Shown here in pieces: positions 12,429-22,330 of a stretch of 64,000 bases of DNA. The stretch comes from Parietaria judaica (lineage: Eukaryota; Streptophyta; Magnoliopsida; Rosales; Urticaceae): contig OX940870.1 in the NCBI GenBank assembly GCA_954871525.1, positions 16,151,501 through 16,215,500 on the forward strand, read 5' to 3'. Each line of letters begins with the position of its first letter. Within the stretch, counting starts at the first letter, position 1. Position numbers and translations under genes: made by a program. Below the pieces are notes generated by a model that was not told the DNA's origin, did no database searches, and saw only the letters and a program-made list of their open reading frames with translations.

Positions 12429-12594
12429 TATAAACATAGGCGGATTTAAAAAATTAATAAAATGATATTACATTTGTGTTGCTTAAGTTGCAAACTTTAT
12501 AGTAAAGCACACTAAATTTTTTTTAAGACATTTCTTTTGTTTTATGCATGAGATATTGATATTTATCTCTTATTATTTATATATATTATCTTTA

Positions 12595-12782
12595 AGTTTC
12601 GTATTCTCTTAGAACTATTATAGAAAACTTAGTTAAGATTTTGTTGCTATGTTATTTTCCTTGATATATTGCAGAAAATGATACGTATTTTCCTTGATTT
12701 TGCTGCAATATATCAAGGAAAATAACATAGCAACAAAATCTTAACTAAGTTTTCTATAATAGTTCTAAGAGAATACGAAACT
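12595..12782. repeat. Perfect 80-bp inverted repeat with 28-bp spacer
   Basis: The arm 12595-12674 is the exact reverse complement of 12703-12782. Transcribed from either strand, it would fold into an 80-bp perfect hairpin with a 28-nt loop. Perfect arms imply a recent origin or gene conversion. Confidence 0.93.
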
Positions 12783-12900
12783 CATAATGTTAGTGAGTAA
12801 ATGTGCGATCAATTGAATTAAATAAGAAAATTATATAAATGTGCGATCAATTGAATTAAATAAGAAAATTGATCGCACATTTATATACTAACATTATGAG
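12781..12900. repeat. Second palindrome with internal direct duplication
   Basis: CTCATAATGTTAG at 12781-12793 is inverted as CTAACATTATGAG at 12888-12900. Within it, AATGTGCGATCAATTG and the bases after it occur twice in direct order (near 12800 and 12840). The second copy pairs with AATTGATCGCACATTTAT near 12868-12885 to make an 18-bp stem. Confidence 0.85.
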
Positions 12901-13031
12901 TTTTGACCCACTTATAAAGATATAAACACATAAATAAAACATGAAAAGTTAGATGTCATTTAAAACTCAGTAAAATTTATATAAATAGTGTTTCGGCTTA
13001 ACCAAAAACTAGCTCCGCCACTTAATAAACA

Positions 13032-13750
13032 TAATGACATATAAAACCCTAAGGTATTTTGTCTACTTATAGCCACATGCATGGTATCGAATAGATGTGA
13101 ATCTATGATCGTAACTCCGAAACCTGGATTATATTAATCTGTTATTAGGTTTTACGTTTAATTTAGCTTTATTAGTTTCCTTTTTCTATTCATGGTACAT
13201 GGTCGCTAATATCTTGTTTAATTTGTACTAATTCTTGAAATGCTTACGTTTTCTTTATCGTAATATCATTTATGAACATACGCCATACTGAAATTGTTTA
13301 TGAAAAAAAAATCACATCAAAATGTTTAAAATGCAATAGCTAATTAATATATATATATATATATATCATACATGATCTGAAATAAAATATAACAATTAAA
13401 TTATTGTTACTTGCAATCCAAAAAAAAAAAGAGTTAATTGAATACTAGTTTGATTGACTTGATCATTATTAATTGAGATTATAGTATTAACATATATACG
13501 AGTATCACATAAACATGACAATTGATTCATTCGGTCTCCCTCGAATAATTTGATTCCCTAATCTTTTGATATTAGACCCACAAATATATAATTTAGTCAC
13601 GCAATAATTCAGATGGTAAAAGGTAAGCCTTCTTGGAATATATGCCTCTACTATTTTCTTAATATGGATGATGGATCAACCCTTCCCAGAAAACATTGCT
13701 ATCTATTTGGACCATGCATAACTATAAATAAATAAAATAATAAAACATAT

Positions 13751-13805
<55 letters not shown>

Positions 13806-15007
13806 CCATCTTTTAACTTGATAAAGTGAAGTTATCCTTAATCTACTCAAGAATCAAGATATGGCTGTACATCCGGTTGGAGCGAGTCACAGCTTTGACA
13901 CGCCGCAGTAGCCACCGTGTGGTGGCTTACTGGCTCGGCTGGCCATGCCGCCATAGCTCACGGCTGGACTTCATTTCCATAGCCACGGCCAGTTTCAAAG
14001 ATGGATCTCGCTACTCAGAAAATTTTAATAAACTGCATGTGCCAGCCGCGGCCACCTCCTTCAAGCCCCGGAAACAGGAAACCCTCCGGCAGTGCCACTG
14101 TACGGCCATCTTCAGTGTACTATATACACGTAATTGTCATGTAGACATATAGATATACACCAATATTGTTACTAATAAAATATATAAGTAGTAGCTATAA
14201 ACAAACAAGAGAGTAAACTTGGAATCCTATTCCTACGTGTTGGATGTTTCTTTAATATGCGCCCATAGAAAATCTAAAAGGTTTTGCCTATTTCTTTTTC
14301 TTTTTCTTTTTCTTACTTTACCCAAGACTAGTTATAAACCCAAGATTTTTCATAAAAAACAAGCACTTTTACATTAATATATATGCAACTTTCATACGGA
14401 CTATACTGAATTACTGATAATAACAACCTAGAAGATTACCCTCTACATTTATTACTATTAGCTGTCTTATGACTTATGAGTGGAGTACCGAGTCCTTATC
14501 AATATTTAATACATATTATATATATATTATATCTATAATAAACTTATCTAACAATGAATATTATACGTTGGTTACTTTCTACTTTATATGGATGACAATT
14601 GAGATCCATGATTTCTCTTTCTTTATCTATCTCACTATATATAATTATATATTCATATATAAGTACTCATATATAGTATATACTAATACTATAGTACTTT
14701 GGTCTGTTTTGCCTTTTTACATGCAATTTCATACTAAATTTCATCAGCAAAAGGAAAAGGCTTTACGACAAAAAGAAAACCCTCAGCAAGTGCTCCCAGT
14801 CAAAGTTGACACTACAACCTAGACCAAGTCACGTAACTTTAATCATTTCAATATTAAATATATAGAAACTCTTATCATTATTTTCGCGTACATACAGTTA
14901 CCTAATTGACAGCTAGTATATATCACTCATGCATATACGTACACGTATGTGTATATATATATAATTATATATAGAGAGAGATTTAATTTAATACGGGAAA
15001 TAAAAGT
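13032..15007. other. AT-rich intergenic DNA with CA/TA microsatellite and one GC-rich island
   Basis: Mostly AT-rich with no gene. An (AC)n(AT)n compound microsatellite lies at about 13750-13802. Immediately after it a GC-rich island, ~13860-14115, is open on the plus strand as part of a 108-aa frame (13826-14152). That translation matches no family I recognise, has no splice context and sits alone, so I do not call it a gene. Confidence 0.5.
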
Positions 15008-15015
15008 ATAAAAAC

Positions 15016-16343
15016 CAAGGATTTGAATGCCGTTTTTGCCGAAAAATCGTTTGCCGTTATCGACGGAGTAATCGTTTATCGATAGATTTATCGATGGAAA
15101 ACCTATAAAAATTATCGTTTGCCGTTATCGAAACGTATCGAACTTATCGATGGATTAATCGGTTATCGATGGATTTATCGATGGAAAACCTATAAAAAAA
15201 ATTAAAATAACAATTATTATTTACAAATTATAAGTTGTAACTTGTAAGTCAAAATGCTCTCCTTACTTATTTACTATTAGATAAAATATGCTTATTTGAT
15301 AAATTTTGGAAAGAGTCAAAGTCATATTTTACTAGTATAAAATATTTTAAATCACCAATTTTTAACTATATAAAATCTTCCCACTTGAAGATGTATCAAA
15401 AAAATTGAAGAGCTAACTCAATTTAACCAATTTCCTAAAGACATATACTTTTGCCTTAAAAGTTAGAAAACGTCAAATTACAAAACAAGTTATCCCAACC
15501 ACACAATTTATGAATTATATACAATATTATAAAATTAAATCACACCAAAAAAGTCGATCAACTAGCTCAATTAACCAAGTTTTTGAAACATATGTACTTT
15601 TGCCGCAATAATTGAACAATTCGGAAAAACGTCAAATTGCAAAAAAAATTAAGTCAAACTCATATGTTCCTAATTATATACATTATTAAACAATGAAATT
15701 ACATCAAAAATATTAAAAATATAGCTCAAGTTCAACAATTTCCGGAAAATAAATACTTTTACCGCAATTATATAACAATTTGAACAAACACTAAAAGCAC
15801 CCCAATTCTGCAAAAAAATACTATTATAATTCATCCATATTCCTTAATAAACCTAAAAAAATCAAATTCAACAATAACATTTGATTCAAAACCTAAAATG
15901 TACAATCAAAGTATCATGAAACTCAAACTTGTACTTTCATTCAACCTAATAGCTTTCTACGTAACTGTATGAAATATAGAATAAAATTGTGAAGATTTAA
16001 CATGATTCATACATATACAACATTTAAACTTCAAAACATTCAAGATCCACTAAAAAAAAACCCTAAAAATACCTTTAAATTCTAAAATTAAAAGAAATTG
16101 GAACTTTTGCCGCAAAAAATAAAAAACTATACTGGGGTTGACTCATCGTTTTTGACCGAAAAGTAACAAGCTTTTCGAAAAAATACACTTGAAAACTTTG
16201 CTCGATAAGTGACTTGCTTTTCGAATCGAAAAATCGCGATAAGTATAAAACGACAACGATTAGAGGAGATAAGTTACCGAGAAGTGGTTTTCAGCGATTA
16301 ATCGCTCGATTATCGCTCGATTATCGCGAAATTTCGATCCTTG
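15016..16343. mobile_element. 1.3-kb hAT-type element with perfect 8-bp duplication
   Basis: Ends are CAAGGAT and ATCCTTG, continuing as imperfect subterminal inverted repeats rich in TTATCGA and TCGATGG motifs. Identical 8-bp repeats, ataaaaac, flank it at 15008-15015 and 16344-16351. The first ~190 bp and last ~150 bp are dense with repeated ATCGAT-type words, which suits clustered transposase-binding sites; the middle is AT-rich with no transposase frame. The Tat retrotransposon is inserted only eight bases beyond its right duplication. Confidence 0.85.
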
Positions 16344-16359
16344 ATAAAAACCATAGTTT

Positions 16360-17060
16360 TGTAGAGGGCGATTTTTACCGCCGTGCAGTCACAAAGATAA
16401 TCGAAATAATTAAATAATTATGAATAATACGAATATCTCTGATTTATTGTGATTCCGAGAGGACCCGGTTTCTTCCGTTTGGTAGCTTGGACAATCGAAG
16501 ATTACACACTCTAATCCTTGGGAGATCGAGAATGCTATGAATAAGCAAGCTCGAAGACTCAAAGATTTATTCTCTCAAACTCACGATAATAATGAATACT
16601 GAATACTAGAATATCGAATTATGCTTTATGCTAGGTTTACATTCGTATTTATAGGGGTTGAAGGTCTTCTAGAATATTCCTCAAATCTTGCTAGGGTTTC
16701 CTGCTGAATTGCTATGATCGTTGTTGACCTTCCTTATTTTGCGTTGGATATCCCACGAAATCTTCAACCGAATAAGCCAATCTTCCCTTCTTTCTCGCGA
16801 TCTCGAATGAGTTCCTCTTTTAATGCGATTAGGCTTTCCCGAAGAGCTTTTCCTCGATGAACTTCCCTTTTCCCGACGAGGCGTTGGGCCGGCTTTATCG
16901 GATGCTGACTTCTCGTGGGCTTCGCTTGCTGGGCCTTAATTTCTTTATTCTTTCACGGGCTTGGGTTCTTCAAGCAATCTTCCTCTTGCTTTATGTCGTT
17001 TATTCCACAAACGACAAAGGGTGGTGTTAAGAAGATATTTGACCAAATCTGACCTTAACA
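16360..17060 (-). repeat. 3' LTR of the Tat element
   Basis: On the minus strand it starts TGTTAAGGTCAG and ends CGCCCTCTACA, the canonical TG..CA. It contains a CTATAAATA box (complement near 16650) in the expected promoter position. It is identical to the other LTR except for two substitutions (near 16879 and 17037). Confidence 0.96.
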
Positions 17061-17077
17061 GTTAGTCCCCTATTTTA
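17061..17077 (-). other. Polypurine tract of the Tat element
   Basis: Directly upstream of the 3' LTR in element orientation, the minus strand reads AAAATAGGGGACTAAC and then TGTTAAGG. This purine-rich stretch is the expected plus-strand DNA primer site. Confidence 0.65.
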
Positions 17078-17477
17078 TCGAGTGTGAAACAGTTGATAAA
17101 ATAAACCAAAATTACTCCCCGATAAGGTTTATATCCGACGAGGTTTCTTTCCGATGAAGTTATGCCTTCGAAGAGGATAATCCTCGAAGAGGTTTTTCCC
17201 TCGATGAGGGTTGTGTCCTTCGAAGACTCTTCCACTTCTTGCATGCTCACTGATGGCCTCGAATTCCCACGTAGTGCTGACTGGGCGCGATTCTCCAGGC
17301 TGTCAGATCTTGGAAATCGCCGTCAATCATTTTGCATTAAATGCGGGGTTTTTCCGCACTCGAGTGCCTTCGGTCTTTGCAACGACTCTTTTGATCTTCA
17401 CCGTTGGATGATTTCTCCCGCTTCGATCCTGGACCATTGGATCCAAATGTGTCCCTTCAAATTCGCAAGATTTCCTC

Positions 17478-17483
17478 TATAAA
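17478..17483 (+). promoter_or_regulatory. TATA box of the antisense gene
   Basis: TATAAA in the context CCTCTATAAATTC, followed about 35 bases later by a CT-rich leader (TTTCTCTCTAAACTCTCTC) and then the start codon at 17628. This is a typical plant core-promoter layout and lies outside the LTR, so the antisense gene appears to have its own promoter. Confidence 0.6.
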
Positions 17484-17627
17484 TTCAAACCTTGCCTTCG
17501 ACTCAAACACTTTGTTTCAGACTTTCTCTCTAAACTCTCTCTGCAATTTTTTTCTTGACTCTCTTCTTCTCAAGAACAAATCTTCAAACTTTCTTTCCGT
17601 TCATCCTCTTCTTTTCTGATCAAGAAA

Positions 17628-20600
17628 ATGTCGAACCCGGGAAAGATTTTCAAGACTCGATCGCCGAAGTCTATAATGACCGAGAGGCATCTCGAGGATT
17701 TGAAGAAAAACTACGTGGACTCCAGTCCCTGTTACCTGCGTCTCCCTCAGTCCGGCGAACTTGGCGACGAGCCCCCGGAAGGGTACATCACTCTGTACGA
17801 ACACTTCTTCCGGTCGGTGGAACTGCACCTTCCACTGCCTCATCTCATCGTGTGCTTCCTCCATGCGTACAAGATGCCGATTGGTCAGGTCAGCCCTAAT
17901 TCGCTTCGCCTTCTTGTCTGCACCATGGCCATCGCTCTTGAGCAGAAAGTGGCCCTGACCTTGGAGGATTTGATGCGGATTTTCAAATGGTCGAAGAATC
18001 CAAAAAATCTGGGCCGGTTCTTCCTCTCCTCCGCCGCGGGTGTCCACGTCATCACCCACACGCCGAACAACGAGTCCGGGTGGGAGAATAGGTATTTCTT
18101 CGCGCATCTCGATCGTCACACCCTTGGGCCGCATTGGGAGGCGCTTCCCACCAAGTGGGTCGACGAGAAAGAAGTGCCGAGGTTCAGGCCCATCGCGAAT
18201 AAAGAGGACGACGAGCGCTTCGCTGGGGTCGTTCGGGCTTTGCTGGAAAATCCTCGTCGGAATTGGACGACGGACTTCGTCGGGACCCGTGTTCAAGCGT
18301 CGGGACTCTATCAACTCTGCCACATCGTGGGTAAACCACCGGCATCTTTGTGGCCGGTTGGGTTCCGCCTCGAAGAGGTCAAAGATGTGGTCCCTTCGTC
18401 CCCCGCTGTTCGGCAATCTCCTAAGCCGAAGAAGAAAACTCAAAAGTCCACCCGTGGGTCATCGGAGCCACGGCAACGTCAAGGCCAAGATCCAGGACAA
18501 GGCCAAGATCCAGGACAAGGCCAAGATCCAGGACAAGGAGGTGGATCCTCCGATTCTCGTCGGGATCTACCGAAAAATGGCTTCTTGGGCATCGGCCCTC
18601 GGACTGGTGCTGACCGGTTTGTTTCCAGCGATAAAACTCTTCCTCCGAAGAGCAGTTCGGAGAAACGAACAAAACACAAGCACGACGCTGGTGCTTCTTG
18701 CTCTTCGGGGGTATCGACTTCCTCGGGGACGACTCGCTCTCGGGACGCGCCTCGTCCCTTGGAGAGCCGTCGCGAACCCGAGACTCACACTTCTTCGCTG
18801 ACACCTCCTCGCGAGAAAGTCATCTTGAAGAGGAAAACTGCCGAAGAGGTACGCGACGCTCCTCCTCCGAAGAAGAACAAGACTTCCGAGTCATCTAAAG
18901 AGATCGACGCGACTCCTCCGGTTTCGGAGACTGTCACCGTCGCTTCTCGCGAGGGGACCGTCCTCCCCGGGACGACCGCGTCGACCGTTCTTGCCTCGAC
19001 TCCTCCGACCAAAGCCGGCGGAACCGTCGATGGGGCTCATGGGACCCCCGGTCCTTCTCCATTTTCTCGGGAGCGTTTCCGCTTCGATGATGACTTCATC
19101 GATTTGGTGTCGTCGCTGGACCTCTTGGCCTCCGAGGTAACATCTTCTTTTCCCTCTGCATTTTTCGCAATGTTCCCAAATTTCGTGTGTCTAATGGGTA
19201 TGTATATGTATATTTTCTTCGTGATTTCAGACTCCGGCTTTTGCCGACGCGCCTCCTTGCTTGGAGGTTTCTTCCTTAGCACCTCCCGCACCTGCCGCGG
19301 AGAGACTTTCAGTCGCCGTTCCTACGGGTGACGAGGAGGGTTTGTTACCCGATGAGGCATTTGATGCTGCCGACGCGCTCCTCGTCTTGGAGACCGTCGG
19401 ACGGCATGGTGCTTCGGAAGGGGCTCCCCTTTCTTCTGAAAAGGTTTTGATCGAGGGCCACCCTGAGGGAGAGGATGGCCTTCTTGAGGACGTCATTCCT
19501 TCCGGTGTTTCTACTCTTCCCGAAGTGCCTCGTCCAGAGGGCTCTTCGGAACCGAACGACGACGCCGGTGCTTCTGGGGTTAACGCCTCTTCATCCGATG
19601 ATGCCGGGATTTCTCTTTCTCCGCTGCCGAAGTTTCTTCCCAACTCCGGACCAGGAGGTTTTTCTCTTCCTCCTTGGGAGCGATTTCCGCCAGTTCCTAC
19701 TTTGGAGTCTCCGCCGGAAGAGTGGAAAGCATACTCGCTTCGGGTCCTTCGGGACCTGTTCTGGCCCGAACCTTCTCGGACTCACGGCTTGTCTCTGAGC
19801 GATGTCAGGGGTTATGGCCGGGCTGCCGCTACGCTTTTCCAGGCCCTCGCCCGTTTCAACACCGTTGTTCTCGAAGAGAACATGAGCAGGGGCGAGAGTG
19901 TTCAGGAGATAAGCGACCTCCGAGCTAAGCTTGCCGACACCGAATCGCACCTCGGGGTATCCGTCCTTGGGGAGCGAAAATATCGGGAAGCAGCCGAGCG
20001 GGCTTCCAATGAACTGGAGGCCGCGAGGGCCAAATTGGCGGAAGAGGCTTCGCTTCGCCAAACTCAGGACAGGGAGCTTGCCGAGTGCAAGGCTAAAGCC
20101 GAAGCGGAGGTTGCGGCGCTGAAGGCCGAGCTGGATGGGGAGCGTAGGCGTCACTCCATGATAGTGAAAAGCTACGAGAAGCATCTCGAGGCGAAGAAGT
20201 GGCGGCTGGCCCAAATCAGCGAGGCGGTGGGCGTACCTGCCGAGCAGGAGAGCCGGCTCGCTTCTCGAGTGGCCTCGTGCCTGAAACGCCTCGGAAAAGA
20301 ACTCGAGGTATCGCAGACAGAGGCGAAGTCTGAGCGCGAAGCGCGCCTACACCTCTTCGACCGGGCTCAAGACAAAGCGCAGCGCGCCTTGACGAGGTAT
20401 AAGGCTCTTGAGGAGTCTATCAATTTTCATCGCCGCTCCGCCGCGTATGGGGCCAACGCTCGCCTTCTTGAGAAAGTTCCTCCTACGGCGACCATTGGGA
20501 GTCTTCTACCTCGTCTTCCGAAGTATAAGACTTTGTCTGAGGAGAACGAGGCTAAGGCCCGCGAGCTGGATGACAGATCTCTCCTCGATCCTAAATCTCC

Positions 20601-20814
20601 TCCGCTTACCCCTGGTGCTCCTTCCTCCGCTGGTATCGATTGGGCGACCCGCTTCGTAGGTGGGGATGCATCTTCGGCCTCCGATGGCCTTGATGAGTAT
20701 GGTACCAACGACGGGGTCGTCACTTCCACCATCGTAGCGGTTGCCACCAAAGCGGTTGCCTCTACCGTCGAAGCGGTTACCAACGAAGCGGTAGGGGGGG
20801 AGGAAGGCTCTTAG
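17628..20814 (+). CDS. Antisense accessory ORF of the Tat element (gypsy-type 'transposase' domain, coiled coil)
   Basis: Two exons, 17628-19136 and 19231-20814, joined in phase 0 across a 94-bp GT..TTTCAG intron, give about 1030 aa. The first ~270 residues resemble the plant family annotated as 'putative gypsy type transposon' (Transposase_28): a start SPKSIMTERHLEDL and then a helical block, LYEHFFRSVELHLPLPHL, LGRFFLSSAAGVHVI, WENRYFFAHLD. A proline/serine-rich linker follows, with three GQDPGQ repeats. Residues ~718-915 form a long charged coiled coil. The gene runs opposite to gag-pol, between pol and the 3' LTR, as in antisense additional ORFs of Tat elements. The function of this family is not known. 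The start is the first ATG after the TATA box. No internal stop is present, in contrast with gag-pol. Confidence 0.85.
18481..18534 (+). repeat. Three 18-bp tandem repeats in the antisense ORF
   Basis: The unit AAGGCCAAGATCCAGGAC occurs three times with period 18, encoding GQDPGQ-type repeats in the linker after the conserved domain. The period is a multiple of three, so the frame is kept. Confidence 0.85.
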
Positions 20815-20984
20815 GCCTTTTCTTATAGCTTTTCCTATGTACATTTATTTACATTGTCCTTCCTTTGTAACTCATTTGATGAATTTTATTAATGAAAAGA
20901 ACTTTCTTAATCTTTAAATTGTTTCTATGCTTGTTGCTTCTCTTGTGTTCCTGTCATTACTTCTGGCTAAACTTCTTTTCTCAG

Positions 20985-21302
20985 GGTGACGAATTTTTCC
21001 ATACCTCGGAACCGTTATTTTACTACGAGGATGTGTTAGCTTCTTTTCTTGCGATCGACGAAGACCATCCCGCCATACTCGAGGAGTTTGTCCAAGATAT
21101 GATAAGGCGTGCGGCTGCCTCTCTCTCCGGAGTCACGGACGACGAGACTCCCTTTAGTCCTTCTTCGGCCTACGTGATCGAATTTATGATGCTGAGGCCT
21201 GTAAATTATGCCGCCGTAGAAGATCTTCTTCGGGACGTGCTCTCCGAGAATGGGGAGTTCGTCATAGAACAAATAGCCGATAGGGTTGTTCGGGAGGATT
21301 GA
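20985..21302 (+). CDS. Possible alternative last exon of the antisense ORF
   Basis: A 106-codon open segment, starting after the acceptor CTTTTCTCAG and ending TGA at 21300-21302. It encodes an acidic helical stretch with EEFVQDMIRRAAASL and YAAVEDLLRDVL. A donor-like GTAGGG at 20791 in exon 2 would join it in phase 0, bypassing the stop at 20812. It has no obvious start codon of its own, so it is better read as a spliced exon than as a separate gene. It could also be a remnant. Not recognised as a known domain. Confidence 0.45.
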   Translation, partial: GDEFFHTSEPLFYYEDVLASFLAIDEDHPAILEEFVQDMIRRAAASLSGVTDDETPFSPSSAYVIEFMMLRPVNYAAVEDLLRDVLSENGEFVIEQIADRVVRED

Positions 21303-21369
21303 CCTTTCCCTGCTGTATCTGGATAGATTTGTATAAAGTATTGTTTTGTATTTGTAACGAGGTTTTATC

Positions 21370-21375
21370 AATAAA
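21370..21375 (+). terminator. Poly(A) signal of the antisense gene
   Basis: AATAAA in TTTATCAATAAAATC lies about 70 bases past the TGA of the possible last exon and after a T/G-rich stretch (TTTTGTATTTGTAACG). It is on the coding strand of the antisense gene. Confidence 0.5.
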
Positions 21376-21450
21376 ATCTATGACTTTCGTACGCTATCGA
21401 TGAAGTATGGGAGTATGTGTACTCCGCTTTTTTTTTTTTTTTTTTTTTTT

Positions 21451-21765
21451 GGCGATGAGCTTGTCGGTGTGCACCGGGCTCTGTCGCAATGAAGTGCTTG
21501 GCACTGATTTGTCGGCGATGAGCTTGTCGGTGTGCACCGGGCTCTGTCGCGATGAAGTGCTTGGCACTGATTTGTCGGCGATGAGCTTGTCGGTATGCAC
21601 CGGGCTCTGTCGCGATGAAGTGCTTGGCACTGATTTCTCGGCGATGAGCTTGTCGGTATGCATCGGGCTCTGTCGCGATGAAGTGCTTGGCACTGATTTC
21701 TCGGCGATGAGCTTGTCGGTATGCACCGGGCTCTGTCGCGATGTAGTGCTTGGCACTGATCTCTT
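21451..21765. repeat. Five 63-bp tandem repeats between pol and the antisense gene
   Basis: The unit starts GGCGATGAGCTTGTCGGT and recurs at 21451, 21514, 21577, 21640 and 21703, with few differences. It follows a ~25-bp poly-T run. Because 63 is a multiple of three, long frames stay open on both strands (plus 21407-21946, minus 21394-21903); I take these as by-products of the repeat. It lies where the 3' ends of pol and the antisense gene converge. Confidence 0.9.
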
Positions 21766-22034
21766 TTGTGATACGTGTTTATTTGAATCAGCGATAGAAT
21801 ATTGTCTTAAGAGACGAGCCTCGTTAAACCCTTCGAGTCCCCCAATGGGTGCGGCTCGCGAGGGAAGAGTACTCCATGTTGTATTGAATAAAGCCGGAGC
21901 CAATTGTGCGGATCCCGAACAAGTAGGGTCGGGAGTCCCCTGTTAAATAAACTTAAAATAAAATAGAAAGACTTAAGAAAAACGGAAAGAAATCTTAACT
22001 AAAAACCGAAATCGTAAGGCGCCGATGACGTTCT

Positions 22035-22330
22035 TTATTGGTAGAACTTCTTCAAGTGCTTGACATTCCACCTTCTTATGACCTTGAGTCCATCGGTGTT
22101 CTTGAGTTCGTATACCCCTGGCTTGACGATGTGGGTCACTATATAAGGGCCTTCCCAGCTTTCACCTAGCTTTCCCGACTGAGGACCAGTTCTCCGACTC
22201 GGAACCTTCTCGGTCGGAACACCCGACTCGGAACCTTCTCGGTCGTATACCCCTGGCTTGACGTGTTCTGGAACACCCGTCTGAGGACCAGTTCTCCGAC
22301 TCGGAACCTTCTCGGTCGCACCTTTTTATT
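22035..22330 (-). pseudogene. Scrambled integrase C-terminus (GPY region) of the Tat element
   Basis: After the stop at 22331 the same frame continues with the KVRPRRFRVGELVL block typical of the integrase tail. This block is then partly repeated: CTCGGAACCTTCTCGGTCG occurs three times between about 22200 and 22320, and TATACCCCTGGCTTGACG twice (near 22110 and 22245). The repeats shift the frame. The final GPY segment (WEGPYIVTHIVKPGVYEL) and the natural end TAA at 22035-22037 survive in another frame. So the integrase lacks an intact C-terminal domain. Confidence 0.75.

Larger units (their letters stand above)
12437..13023. mobile_element. Palindrome-bearing hAT-like element with degenerate duplication
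   Basis: The left end TAGGCGGATTTA and right end AGCTCCGCCACTT form short inverted repeats of the GTGGCGGA type also seen at 663-829 and 59252-60391. Flanking 8-mers tataaaca (12429-12436) and aataaaca (13024-13031) match at seven of eight positions. The interior has two nested palindromes (12595-12782 and 12781-12900). The element is noncoding. End positions are approximate by one or two bases because the left terminus appears shortened. Confidence 0.62.

Noticed and set aside
13826..14152. 108-codon plus-strand frame as a gene
   Set aside because: No recognisable domain, promoter or splice context; starts inside microsatellite-flanked AT-rich DNA. Kept only as an unexplained GC island.
17601..18443. 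280-codon minus-strand frame opposite the antisense gene
   Set aside because: Shadow of the GC-rich plus-strand coding frame, which carries the conserved domain; the minus frame has none.
21394..21946. Long overlapping frames on both strands at the 63-bp repeats
   Set aside because: Open only because the repeat period is a multiple of three; repetitive translation without a known domain.
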